In this document: positions 31,998 to 44,400 of the stretch, one piece after another | Layout of the letters: every line of letters begins with the position of its first letter | Position numbering within the stretch: position 1 is the stretch's first letter | From: Xiphydria camelus | Lineage: Eukaryota > Arthropoda > Insecta > Hymenoptera > Xiphydriidae | DNA length: 64,000 nt | NCBI GenBank assembly: GCA_963678675.1 | Contig: OY783200.1 | Location: 21,838,190-21,902,189, forward strand | Reading direction: 5' to 3' | Translations under genes and position numbers: made by a program | The notes under the pieces: model-generated | Told to the model about the DNA's origin: nothing | The model's input: the letters and a program-made list of their open reading frames with translations, nothing else | Database searches by the model: none

Positions 31998-32409
31998 TCG
32001 GAATCAATGTAAGAATTTGATTTAGCCTTTGCTTCACAGATTCACCGTTAGATGGTGCCACTTACCACTTCTGATCAATGTTGTGGCCTATGCACAGGGG
32101 CGTGGTGTTTTGAGCAAAGCGTGCGCGAGTTTTTTTGAGGTTATGTGGTGGTTGTCACCCCATAAGAGAGAAGAGCGAATGCCAGATGAGAGAAATATCA
32201 GTCCCCGACCTTTGACCGCTTTCGGAGATAACGATTAATGATACTCGACGCTGAACGACAAATCTGAGCGAGCGTTTCCCGTCGAGAACAATTTGGACGT
32301 GGGGCGGATCCGCGAGGGGAACACCACGTTTCCGAACAGCGTTGTAAATAAATGTCGCGTGCGTTCCTCCAAGATTGACGCGGATGCAGAGCCGGAGGCG
32401 ATCGTCGCT

Positions 32410-35400
32410 ATGGATGAGAATTCGGAGAGCGAGGTGAGCGTTATTCCTAGTAAGAAGGGTGATGTCGGATCGTCGTCAACACCATCGATAATTCGTCATA
32501 TCGAATTTCCCATAAAATCGTTAAGTTTGTGGAAAACTTAAATTGTTTACCGTCATTTAATGCTTAAATCAGTTCACCGCCAATAGAGATGATTTTTGTA
32601 CACGTACAGATCCTCTGTGTGCTGGAAACAAAGTTTTTACACCAAAAACATCGCGCTTCGCTTGATGATAATTTCAGGAAGTTTTGACTTTGTTTCATGT
32701 TCAAAATCCTATCGACATTAGAGTCAAAATTACATTGATATCGATAAGTCTAACTATGTAATCCCTGGTGGAATAAAGCTATAACTGACTATGGAAAAAA
32801 TACAACTTTTTATACTCATAACTACAACTGACTAGGAGGATTGAAAACACACCTTATGCCTATAGAGTTGCTACAGACCAGGAAATCCTGGAAAACCAGG
32901 AAAAGTCACGGAATTTTAATAAAATCTCTTGAAGAACGAACATTGTTAATCGATATTTCGCGACATAGCATAAATATCCATACTTATTTTTTATGCTTTT
33001 GCAATGTGAGCAATAATATCGGTTAAACTTGGCTAAAATATTCGTATTTAACATCTTCTTCTCTTCATCGATCCGTGTACAAAAGCGTGTACCATTTCAG
33101 ACGTGATTGTAGTAATGAAAAATTAAAATTGGGCATATATTCTGAAAACCACAGTCAAAATAATATTATTTTTCTTTTGATAATACTATGTGAGGCTAAA
33201 CTAGTAGAATATTTCATTTGAGACATTCTGCAATGTTTCAATCTCCAGAATATTGTCAGAATATTTCAAATGTAATATGTCAAATGAAACATCTCCGGAA
33301 CACATTTCACTTGAGACATTCCGTTGAAAATATTTCTAGAATATTATCAGAATATCTGATTTGAAATATTTTGTTTGAAATATCCCCAGAACGTTACTAA
33401 AATATTTCAAACGAGATGTTCTGTGCCATTCCGTAAATAATTATAACTTGTACTAAAAATTACGAGAAATTAGAACTCTACAATATGTCGTCGTCCAAAG
33501 TCTTAGTATTTCACAGAAGCTTTTCAATGCTTTTGCAACTATCCGCGCCAAACTACAATTGCCACTTGCCGCAGTCAGTTGTAGTTTTCAGCGTTGAAAG
33601 TTTTAGCCGTTTTTCCCATCACGGACGTCGTGCGCTCTTCGACCTCGATTCGACGTTAATTCGCGTCATTGTGTTATCGCGCTAACAATAAACGAATACG
33701 CGCGAGCCGATCCACGCTTCGATTCCAGGCGACCAAGGTCCTGGAGGCGGACACGGTCTATCTCCTGATGAAGAAGGGCTTTCCCATATCGCGAAACGTG
33801 AGAGCGCAGTGGCTGCTGGAGCACCTGGACACCGTGATCGCCATACAGAGCGGGGACGTCGCGAGCGAGGAGGCGCCGGAACTGGCGATCGTCTCCGTCC
33901 TCCCGCGATCCGCGCCGCCTCCCTGGCGCACCGAGGACAGCCCGCGCCATCGCTACAGACTCACCGCCTCGACCACCCTCGTATTCCTCGCCCACAAGTA
34001 CAGATTGGTCTTTAGTCTGGACCTGAGCCCCTCCCTCGCCACGGTCGTACGTTTTCGCCGACGTCCGCGCGGGCGCGACGCGTCGACGGCTCGCATGACG
34101 ACGCTGACGCTCGACGTCTCGTTTCAGGACGTCCGACACGGGGAGATCGCGATAAACGAGATTTACCTGGCCACCAAGCAGTGCCTCGAGAGCATCACGG
34201 AGCCCGTAAGTAAGCCCGTGTGGCCCCCCGCGAGGCGACGGTCGCGCGCGGCACCGGGCTCTCTCCGTCTCTTTGATTGCGCAGCTGATCGTTCCGGGGA
34301 GCGCGCGCGTCCTGCGGCCGGAGATCTACGTGACCGTGATAGCGCACACGCCCTTCTACGCGAGCCCGGCGCAACAGGTGCTCGTGCAGGGATGGCTGGT
34401 GACGACGGAAAACGTGGGACGCCTCGTGCAGCTGCTGAAGCGACGGCTCGATCGCCTGGAGGAGAAGGTCGCGACGGTTACGGCGATAGCCAACCAACAG
34501 CTGGAGACGTTGAGGGCCGAGAGCGAGCGCCTGGTCGGTGGCCTCTTCGAGGAGGGCGGCACGTGCGCGGGTCAGAGCAACAACGGCGCGACGTCGAACG
34601 TCGCGATGGTCTCGCCGGAGGCTAGCTTCATCAATATGCTCAGATACGGAATGCTGGCCATCGCCCTCCTGCCGGAGCACAGCTGCGCGCGTGAGTTGAT
34701 CCCTTGCTTCGCGGTGTGCCCTCTGTTCCCCCCTCTTTCTTCTCTCGTGGTGTCCCGGCAGTAAGGGAATTTGGGAAAACGTGAAATTGTCAGGGAAATT
34801 AAAGATACTTGGGAGTTTCTCTGTGAATCAGAGTTCCTTCTTTTTACTGATAGTAAGAATTTTGATTACCGATGGAAGCATTATAAGTACACGATGTGTG
34901 TTGTGACTAAAGGTATACTTGAACATTTCTTCACGTTATCGAACAGTAAAAATGGGATTTCGCAAAATGACAGGCCTCACGGTGTGTGCCTCTATTTACC
35001 CTAAAAGTATCCTGATATTGTAAAATATCCGTAAAAGCACCCCACTTTAAATATTTTGAACGAGGATTTAAGGATGGATACCCGAACAGCGTACGAGCTA
35101 AAAAAAGTCTTTAAATCGTCTTCAAGGCATCTTATGTCCCACTTTTAGACGACTGTTGATATGACTCGTCTTAAAGGTGTTTTTAAGTGATGGAAATAGT
35201 CCAAAAGAGTTGGTCGCAAGACGCCTTAAAGACATCTTGTAGCTCTCTGTTGTCCAAGATAATTTTATATTCATGAAGTTGAATTACGTTTAACTCTTAC
35301 CAACTCTGAGTTGATCTCATTCGTACTACTAGTATAAAGCACGATAAATTTGATATTGCTATCAAATGTGTAGCGTAGATTTTACATTTAGGTAGGCCAG

Positions 35401-38400
35401 GAAGTTTTTTTTTTTATTATTAGAGCATACCTGCAGAGTTGTTATATTTCACGTTCCTATTAAACGTATACGTTATGTTTAAACTAAATTGCATTTAATG
35501 ACAAGTTACGTGAGAGATCTAAATTTTAAAGTCACAAATATATTGATGTTTCATTGCATATCTCAACACAATTGTGCTTTCTTAAAACCACTGCACGTTT
35601 AGTAATTCACGCGAAGGATCTTGTTTTATAATCAAAATTGTCCCCCTTTATTTTGCAAAAATTTCCCCTATTTCCCCTATTATAAAACGAAATGAACAGG
35701 AGCGGCGAAGCCTGCAATTCCTAACGATCGATGCCAATCTCTCAGTCGACGGCTTGTCGCAGATCTGATCGTCGTGTCCGACGGCATCGTCGGTGTCGGC
35801 GACGTCCACGTGCTCGACTCGGTCGTGCAGCAGCTGCGAGCGTCCACGGTCGCGTGCAGCTTTCTGCACGTGGGCAGCAGCTATCACCCGCACTGCGCCG
35901 AGGCACTGGTCCCTTATCAGGACTTGCTGCGCTTTCTCGCCACCGCCACGCTCGGCAGCTACATGGCCTTCGTACCGCGAACGGTGAGTAGAACGGGGAT
36001 GCGTCCCTTCTTTTTTACGCGCTCGCGCGCGCGCGCGTGTATGTGGCCTCGTGTAAAGGGAACGCGGCACGCGGGCTTTTGCGCAGGCCGAGTCGAGGCA
36101 GATTCGCGGAAGGCGCACGTCGGAGACGGACGTCGTCAGCGAGTATCAGAGGAATTTCTTGTGCTGGCAAATGTACCGCGCCACCTCGGTATCGTCATCG
36201 TCGTCCTCGTCTTCCTCCTCCTCCTCCTCCTCTTCCTTATCTTTCTCCCGTCCGGAGGAAGGACCGGTCGTGCAAGTGCGCTCGAACGACTGGTGGACCG
36301 GAAACTCTTCCTTTCACGGGGATCGGCCGCCTCAGCTGCTGAGGAAGAAGCAGATCGACGACAAGGTCACCTGCACCCTCAGCAGTCTTCTCTGCTGCCG
36401 CTTGCGAGAGGGCTGCCTGATAAAGAGGGTGACGCCGAGGGACGGCACCCTTGAGCTCTGCCTCGTTCTGCCGTGGAAGACCCACGTGTCCCTCGAGTAT
36501 CAGATAACGTGCTGCTGGCCCCCGAAGTCACTGACGACGTCCAGTACGATGCAGTACACCATCACCATCGAAGGTAAGCGATCGATCGTCCGAACGTTTC
36601 GCAGGGCTCCCACTTGGTCATTTTTTTTTCAATCAAGTCCGTAGAAAGTTATTTTTATTTTTAAATGTCGCTAACACAGTCATTATTTTTAATATTACGT
36701 CCTTTCATCTATCAAATAATTTCACGATACCTGCCCGCCGCTGAAACGCTGCGAGAATTTGTATGAATTCTCTGTGTTGAGATTGTCTTGCTATATCAGA
36801 GTGCCCAGATTCTGTAAATCGTTATGATGACGCGTACCTAGATAGAAATGTCGATACCTTACTTTTTGAAAACCGCGTAAGTACAATTTTCGACAAAAAT
36901 GCCATTTATAGCTTACTGTGCGTTAAGGTTTAAATTCTGAACGCAGTAAGCTATAAATGGCATTTTTGTCAAAAATTGTACTTGCGAGGTTTTCAAAAAA
37001 AAAGTAAGGTATCGATATATCCTATAAATATATTGTATGAATATTCTCTCGAATATTCTACGGATATTTTAGCAATATTTTAACAAATATTCTACAGATA
37101 TGTAGAATTGGTGTCGACTCCAAGCGACCGCTGCGTCTTGTTACACGCCTACGTATATCATTCTATAAAATTCGACCAATTAGAGTAAAAGTGGGACAGA
37201 TGCCGCAGTCTCTGTTTAACTTTGAACTCGATTATCTCGAAACGCAGTGGAGATATGTGAAAAATGCGTAGCAACTTTTTTACAGTAAAAATATAGATAA
37301 ACACTTTTTTTACCTAAACTTTTCTTCGATACCTGCAATCGATTTCGAGATAATCGATTTTGAATTTGCTCTTCAATCGCGGCGTCTATCCCACTTTTAC
37401 CTAATCGGATATTTCCTTAAGAATTAGTTAAATTTAAATAACAAAATTAATTTCCTTGCAAATAAAAAATAAACGTTCGGGGTTACTCTCTGTCACTTTG
37501 TCGTGTGCTCGTGGGGGGTCACTATTTCCCCTATTTTAGAGGTCGCAGACCACTTCCAGCCCCGCCACTATTTTCGATCATCCGACCGGATGTGAAGCCC
37601 TGAAGTTCCACTCTCTTGAAATCTCGCGTCTCCCTCTCTCTCTCCCCCGCAGCGCCGTACGAGTTTCTCCACGACGTGACGTGCCTCTCGAAGAAGCCGC
37701 TGAAGTCGCAGTACCGTCAAAGCGTGGTCTCCCGATTTTGGGCCGCGCTGGCCTCACTGACGGAGAGCGACGACACGCTATCGCACTTCAGCTGGTTCCC
37801 CGGCTCCGGTTGGGCCTGGTACAACGTGCCGGACACCGTCAGGAGCGGCATGCCGGTCTTCTACTTGCCGTCGTATCCCTCGACCAACCCCGTGTCGCTC
37901 AGGTGAGCAGCGCCGCGTCCTCCTCCTCACCCCCGTCCACGCTCCACCGCGCTCGTCTCTCCGTTTCAGCGACGCCGCGTGTCCGCAATTCGGGCAGATA
38001 TGGCAGCCGGTCGTCTCGCTCGATCCGCAGCAGTGGGCCAAGTGGATGCACTCGCAGAGGATCGCGCTGATACTCTCCCACGACAGGCCGCTGCCGCGTC
38101 ACCTGCACCAGGCCAACCAGAGCGGACGCTTCCAGAGCATCCAGTGCCGCCAGGCGGCGGCCGTTTTGTACGCAATGCTCAAGAACTGGGCCACCTTCGT
38201 CCTCGTGGAGAATCACACGTACGTGCAATTCATATACAGGGAGGTCGACAGACCGCCGGTGTCCTTCTCGCTGATTCGCGTCGATTGCAAGGCACCGTGC
38301 TCGGTGCTCAACGTCGCCTTCGCCGGCGGTACCGAAGGTGTCGTCAGGCACAACGTGCTGATGGACCTGCTCGAGAGGCTGTCCCGACTGACGCTGCCGA

Positions 38401-41400
38401 ATCGGCCGGGCGAGCAGCGCGAGACGCCGTGCTGCGCGATAATGCACAAGGCGCTGGAGAGGATCCTGATACGGTACGAACGCGTGCCCGCCGATCCCAG
38501 CACGGTGGTCTTCCCGGACGGGACGCAGCCCGTCGGCTATCCGACGATCAGGTCGGCTCCCATGGCGGGCGGTTGCCTGACGACGACCCTCTCGCGGTAC
38601 CTCCATCACACGCGCTGGCTGTGGCTCGTGAGGAAGCCGGTCGTACGGACGATTCCGGCCATCTCCCTGCCGAGGTTGAACGTGACCGCCGTCGCGCGGA
38701 TCCTCTCGACGATCACCAAGTGAGTGTCGACGACCGTGGCCGGGACCCGCGGCTCTGGTGCTCGTCTCGCGTCCCGTGTCTGATGCCAAATTTTCTTTTA
38801 CGGCGCAATTCGCCGAAAAATCGAGCAATTGGCGTAAATGAGCCATTCGTCGCAACAGCAGCTTGAAAAGCCTGCGACTTTGTCTGCGTATAAACGTCGA
38901 TTAATTTGTGATAAAAATGTAATTCGACTTAAGTTGTCGTTGCAGAGAACGGCTCGAATATGACAAAATCAAAAATCGAAAAGCTTCAAGCAAAAGGACG
39001 TATATGTGACGACGGATACGCCCTTCTGGCATTATCTTTTTTGAAATTTCACATTTATTAAAGCGATAGCTCGCGATGGCTGCGGTCACATTTTGTCACA
39101 TTGTCACATTTGGAACGTTATTTTGACTGACAACAGAGACGGTGGGCATTTTGCTGATATTCTAATAATTCTCTTAATCGCGAATGATCTAATTACATTT
39201 CAATTAACAGCCACTAATGCCATGCATTGTGTTACATAAACTTTCCGAAGATTAGGGGAAAGTTGGGTAATCGCGCGCTTCGCGGTTTTGGTTGCTTCTT
39301 CGACAGAAGGAAACGTAATCGAGTCGAATTGTTGAAGCAAGAGATAATTCTTTATGATATAACTGTTAGTTATATCGATTTGAAGCACAGTTAATAAGCT
39401 AAATCGAAAAGAGTTAAGTCGTCTGTTTTGATGTAACTTTGGAGGAGTAGGAAACGAGGCGGTAAGTCTGTAATTGGCGGGTAATTGTATGCATGTATTT
39501 TCAAATACGCAGAATTACTTCTTGTGCACATGTATGACTATTTCTAACTGTTTTCGCGTATTCTCAGATTATACCGTTAGAACAGACGTATCTACCTAAA
39601 GAGGAGAAGCTGATAAAGCTGAAAGTTATCTATATGTGTGATTCTTGCTTGAGAAAGTAATTTTCCTAATTTTTTATCATTAATTTTCGATAAAATAATC
39701 ATTCGCTGAATACATTTTCTCATTTCCGTATTAATATTCGATACAAAATTAATTTCATTCAGTTATTTCCTATGCCGGGTTATTTCGTTCTCTGCGCACT
39801 ATAATTATTGCCCGACACACGAGAGATTTTTCTCTTTTGCATTTTTTTCCTCTCTAAAAAATACAACATCAGCTGAGGAAAAATTGTTCGATATAAGAAT
39901 GCATAATGACGAAAGAATATTTGGAGCTTCTATTGCCATGTGCTTTATATTGATTCCAATTCCAAAAATCACACCACGGGAATGTACTTGCCTCAAGTGC
40001 GCACAATTCGCCCGCTCTCCCCTAATTCAATCAGTAGAGATTTTTTAACTCTTGCGAACACGCCCTTCCGGCATTGGCAACTGTAAAATGTCGCAAAGGA
40101 TAATGCCAAGCAGGCGTATCCGCCGGCACTTACGCCCTCTTGCTGTTAACTTTTCCATTTGGTTATTTCAGTAGTTTTAGCCGCTTTCAACAGCAGCAAA
40201 AAAAATGATACGCCCTCTTGGCTTTTACTGTGCCAAAAGGGCGTAAAAGTTTTGCCCTGTTGGCATTAGACGCGCGACGTGTCGATCGTGCATCCACGAG
40301 GACTCTTTGTACGCAGGATGCGTCTGGCGGAGGGCTTCAGCTTCGCCCACTCGTCCGCCGGAATTCTGAACATGGTGCTCGAGGTGCGGATGCAGTGTCG
40401 GGGAAAGGATCAGACCTATCCGTGCGTCGTTCAGTACGTTCTCTTCCCGCCGCACGCGGTCGCCAGTCCGAGTTTCGAGCGTCACGGTGGCAGCGGATCT
40501 GTCTCGTCTTCGTCGGTGCCATCCTCCGTCGCCTCCTCTCGCGTGCCTTCTGTCTCCACCTCGTCGTCACCCTCCCCCGAGTTACCCGTGGAAGCGGAGG
40601 ACGGCGAACGGAAAAAGGCGGACGCGGAAGCGGTTGAAGTCGACAGGGGTGAGGGGAGGAAAGAGAGATTTTTCCTATTTTTTTTTCAGTTTTCCCCTTT
40701 TTACCCTAAAATTCGCGATTTTCCCCATTTCCTCCTATAATGCGGTATTTTTCCCTCCAAAACCACGTATTATTCAGCTTTTCGGTTGAATTTGTCTTTT
40801 TATCGTTTTGGATTACGTGAAAAGGGTGAAAATAGTCACTTTTTTTTTTTGCAAAAATGCTACTAAAAGCCCTATTTCACCTAACCGCATCGATATTCGA
40901 TTAAAATATAATATAACCCAGTTGAATAAATGTTTCTTATCGGAAATTATAAATCAGATTTTCACATGCACGGATTTTAATTGCATAACGTAGGGTATTA
41001 ATTTCTGACTTACCAAAACATCCTTCGTTTATTTAATCAATATTGATGTTTCGTTGTATATCTTTAAAAATTGTTAATTTTTTAAAACACTGCACGTTTC
41101 TGATTTCTGGAAGATCTCTTTAATCAAAAATGTCCCCGCTTTCCCTTAAGGGCCGTCTTTTAATATTGTTGGAAGTTGGCAAAATTGACATGATTTAGTA
41201 GGACTGTAATATTTCTTTTCGTACTTATTTTTCTGCACTATAATAGGTTTTTTAATATTTAGGCACTACAACTTTGCTTCCGCCGTTTTTTGCTGTCTAC
41301 GTTAGGAAAACGGCGAAAGCAAAGTTGTACACCTAATAATAAATGTTAATCGATCGCATGAGATTATTTCTAAGCCGCTTAATAAGTGGTTCCTCAATGA

Positions 41401-44400
41401 CATTCAATAATTAGCCAAAGAGGACTGAATACTGATTCAGCGATTTTCATCCGATCAATCGGTACGCTCCGACTGACTTATCACCTGGAAAATTCCTACG
41501 AGCTATTTTCAAAATCCCAAGAACGAAAAGACGCCCCTTAATCAAAATCGCCCCTTTTTTTTGTGGAAAATTCCCCCATTTTCCCTCGAGCGAAATGTAC
41601 AGCGGCCGTGAAGCCCGCGAGCGACACAAATCGACGAAATGATCTCATCCGCGCTTCTTCGCAGGCACCGCGGACGCGCGAGAAGTCGGTACCGAGGACA
41701 GCGAAGGGTGTCCCGGTGACTTCGAAATAGTGACCGAAGTCTGGATCGAACCGCAGTGCGGCAGAGTCGTGCCGCCGATCCGACCGACCGCGGCATACGT
41801 TCAACTTCTGCGATACGACCAATTGCCGGACGCGGTGAGTGTCACGTCGCTTTTTAATCGATGCGCAAAGAGCGAGCGACGTCAACGAGGTGTCTCGTTT
41901 CCTTCTCCGCCGTAATTGCGCGTTCGCTCGCACGATAAGAGCCGATATCTGCCGGGGTTCGTCGTGCCGCTCGATCTCTGGTTCCGGCCAACGCGTAAAT
42001 TCGACGAGGATTCGTAGCGCGCAGAAAAAAAGAACGCGGCCTTCCAGTTTCTCGGGGTGCCCGTACACGCGTTATCTTAAGCCGACTCGATAACGCCCGT
42101 AATCGATAACGGGACGCGAGTTATCCGGATCGGTTGCTTTCTCGAGTGTTTTATTTTGTCGGGTGTATTTTATTACACGGCCGAATAATATGTCGCTCGT
42201 TTTCGCTTTCTCGCTCCTTCGATCTCTGCCCGCGCTTCGACTCTTTGGTCCACCGGCTCCTCCGCCTCCCGGTCTTGCTGGGGTTTCCATCGCGCGTCGT
42301 CAAATCGCGCTCGGTCCGAATTCTCAGTGCCGCGACTTCGACTCGGACACATCTCGAGGTGTCGACGTCGCGCCGATAGTCATTATTTGACACGGACAAA
42401 TAAGATAGGGACGCCGGTTCTCCCACGGACACGTTCGATCGACCTACATCTCCTCGCCGAGTCTCGAAAATCTACTCGAAACTTGTCTCGAACGTCGCGC
42501 GTTCGTCGAACGCTTGCGTAATCTGGCATTATCTGCGAGAGAATCGCGCGTGATATCACGGCCGCCTCTCGGTATCAGCGCACGGATCGTGCGAGTCGTT
42601 TGACCGCGGCGACGCCCAATTGCGCGTCTCGCGCGGCCCGACGAAGAGCCGTCGCGCGGAGTCCGGGAACGCGACGGAGGAAGTCACCGCCTTCGCTCCC
42701 GCGCGAAAGTTCGGCACGCGTTTCCCGCGGTGTACCGCGCGCAGAATCCGCTCCACGTACGCGTGTACGTGGACGCGGGGCCGTTCGTATCGTGCGGCGT
42801 ATCGTTATCGTTATCGGGGTGGGGCTCCGGTATCGATGAGGGACCTAGAACGGGGTTTTCCTATCAGTTGCCTCGGGTATATATAGGGGCCCAGGACGCG
42901 CCCTGGGCCCGCTAGTGCCGCGTCCTCCGGATTCTCGGTCAGCGTACCGCGCGCGGCAGCCGCCGTCCCGGGCTCCGCGTCCTTTCGCGCACGTCGTGCT
43001 CGCGAGTTCTCTTCTTGCCTCGATTTCGAAGCGCCCCGGATCCGCGCGCTCTTCAGTTGGAAGTGGGGATCTAGGCAGTGAGCGATCGCGCTCCGAGAAC
43101 TTGCCAGATCTAACTCTTCCAGCTCAAGATCGTCGGGAACGTCGTCGTCGTCGTTGCCACTACCACCACCGCCGAACATCGTCATCATCCTCGCCATCCT
43201 TGTCCTCTCCTACGACTCCCTCGACTCGCGTCGTCGGAAGAAGGAGCGAAGCGGTCGACGGTAACGCCGTCGGAAAGCCGCCACGGTTCAAGTGGAGAAG
43301 TGGTCTCTTCGCTTTGCATTAAAAGTGAGATTCAACTCCTCCAACTTATTCCTGGTCGCTCATCCTATCGTCGTCTCCACGGGCGACGCGTGACGCCGTC
43401 GATCGGGGGACCTCGACGTATTTTTGTCTCTTCCCAATCCTCGAAACGGACGACGAAGCCACACCGCCTCGCGTTATCACCACGGTTTGGCGTATCGATC
43501 GCGAAGGTTGACAAAAGAGAGAGAGAGAGAGAGAGAGAGAGTGAGAAGGAAGGGGGACACGGAGAGGAAGAGAGTCAGTATCGACAGCGAAATTCGTTTT
43601 CAGATCGCTCGAATCGACCAGGACTGCATCAACGCGTTGCTCACCCTGGAACATCTGAGCCTGCTGTGCCAAGCCGTGCCTTCGCCCAAGTCCGCCCCTT
43701 CGTCGACCGCTTCCACATCGTCACCGGTTCCGTCTTCGTCCTCGTCGTCCTCGTCCGCGTCCTCGTCCTCTTCGTCGTCCTCTTCCTCGTCCTCTTCGTC
43801 ATCGTCGTCCTCCTCCTCCTCCTCCTCTTCCTCGTCCTCCTTCTCTTCGACCTCGCGTTCATCGATAGCCTCGTCGTTCGCCTCGGCGCGCTCGCTGGAA
43901 AGGATAGGACGCGACGGCGGACGACGGCGACGGGCGCGCGCCGACGCTGCTCGAACGAGGGTCAACGAACGAATTCGCACGGTCTCCTTCACGTTCGACA
44001 TACTCAACATCCTCCCGAGATGTCGGCAAGCGGAGCTCCTCTTCTCCATGTTCGCCGAGGGTTAGACGAAATCCTACTCCGCGTTTAGGTACTCCCGCAG
44101 TATCGCGGATTCTGTCGCCGGGTGACCTTTTTAAAATGTCATTTCTTAAGCCAATGAATCATTAATTCTCGCGCGTGTTTGTCCTGGCCGATGAAAAGGC
44201 GTAAGAATTAACTATTCATTGGTTGGTACGCTTAGAGAAATGATGTTTTAAAAAGCCATCAGCGACGGAAGCCGCGACGGCGGGAGTACACCGAGATAAA
44301 GAATGGTATATTCGATTAAATCGGTGTTTGCGGGTGGGGAAACGCGGAATTATTTGCTCCGATTAATGAACTCGTTTGAAGGAAACAGGCTGTGATTCAT

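Noticed and set aside
37899..38855. 318-codon - strand and 295-codon + strand open frames
   Set aside because: Both overlap SZT2 exon 37970-38719, read in the wrong frame or strand, and give Arg/Pro-rich products typical of shadow frames.
41146..41541. Reading the TTAA ends of family 5 as part of family 4
   Set aside because: Family 4 sequence continues on both sides and other family 4 copies lack this block, so it is a separate insertion.
42811..43197. - strand frame starting MARMMTMFGGGG with an Asp-rich start
   Set aside because: The acidic run comes from the reverse of a gtc/cgt repeat in the intron. There is no donor, acceptor or homology to support it.
43600..44049. - strand frame with long Glu/Asp runs
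   Set aside because: It is the complement of the SZT2 poly-serine exon. The + strand frame joins its neighbours in phase.
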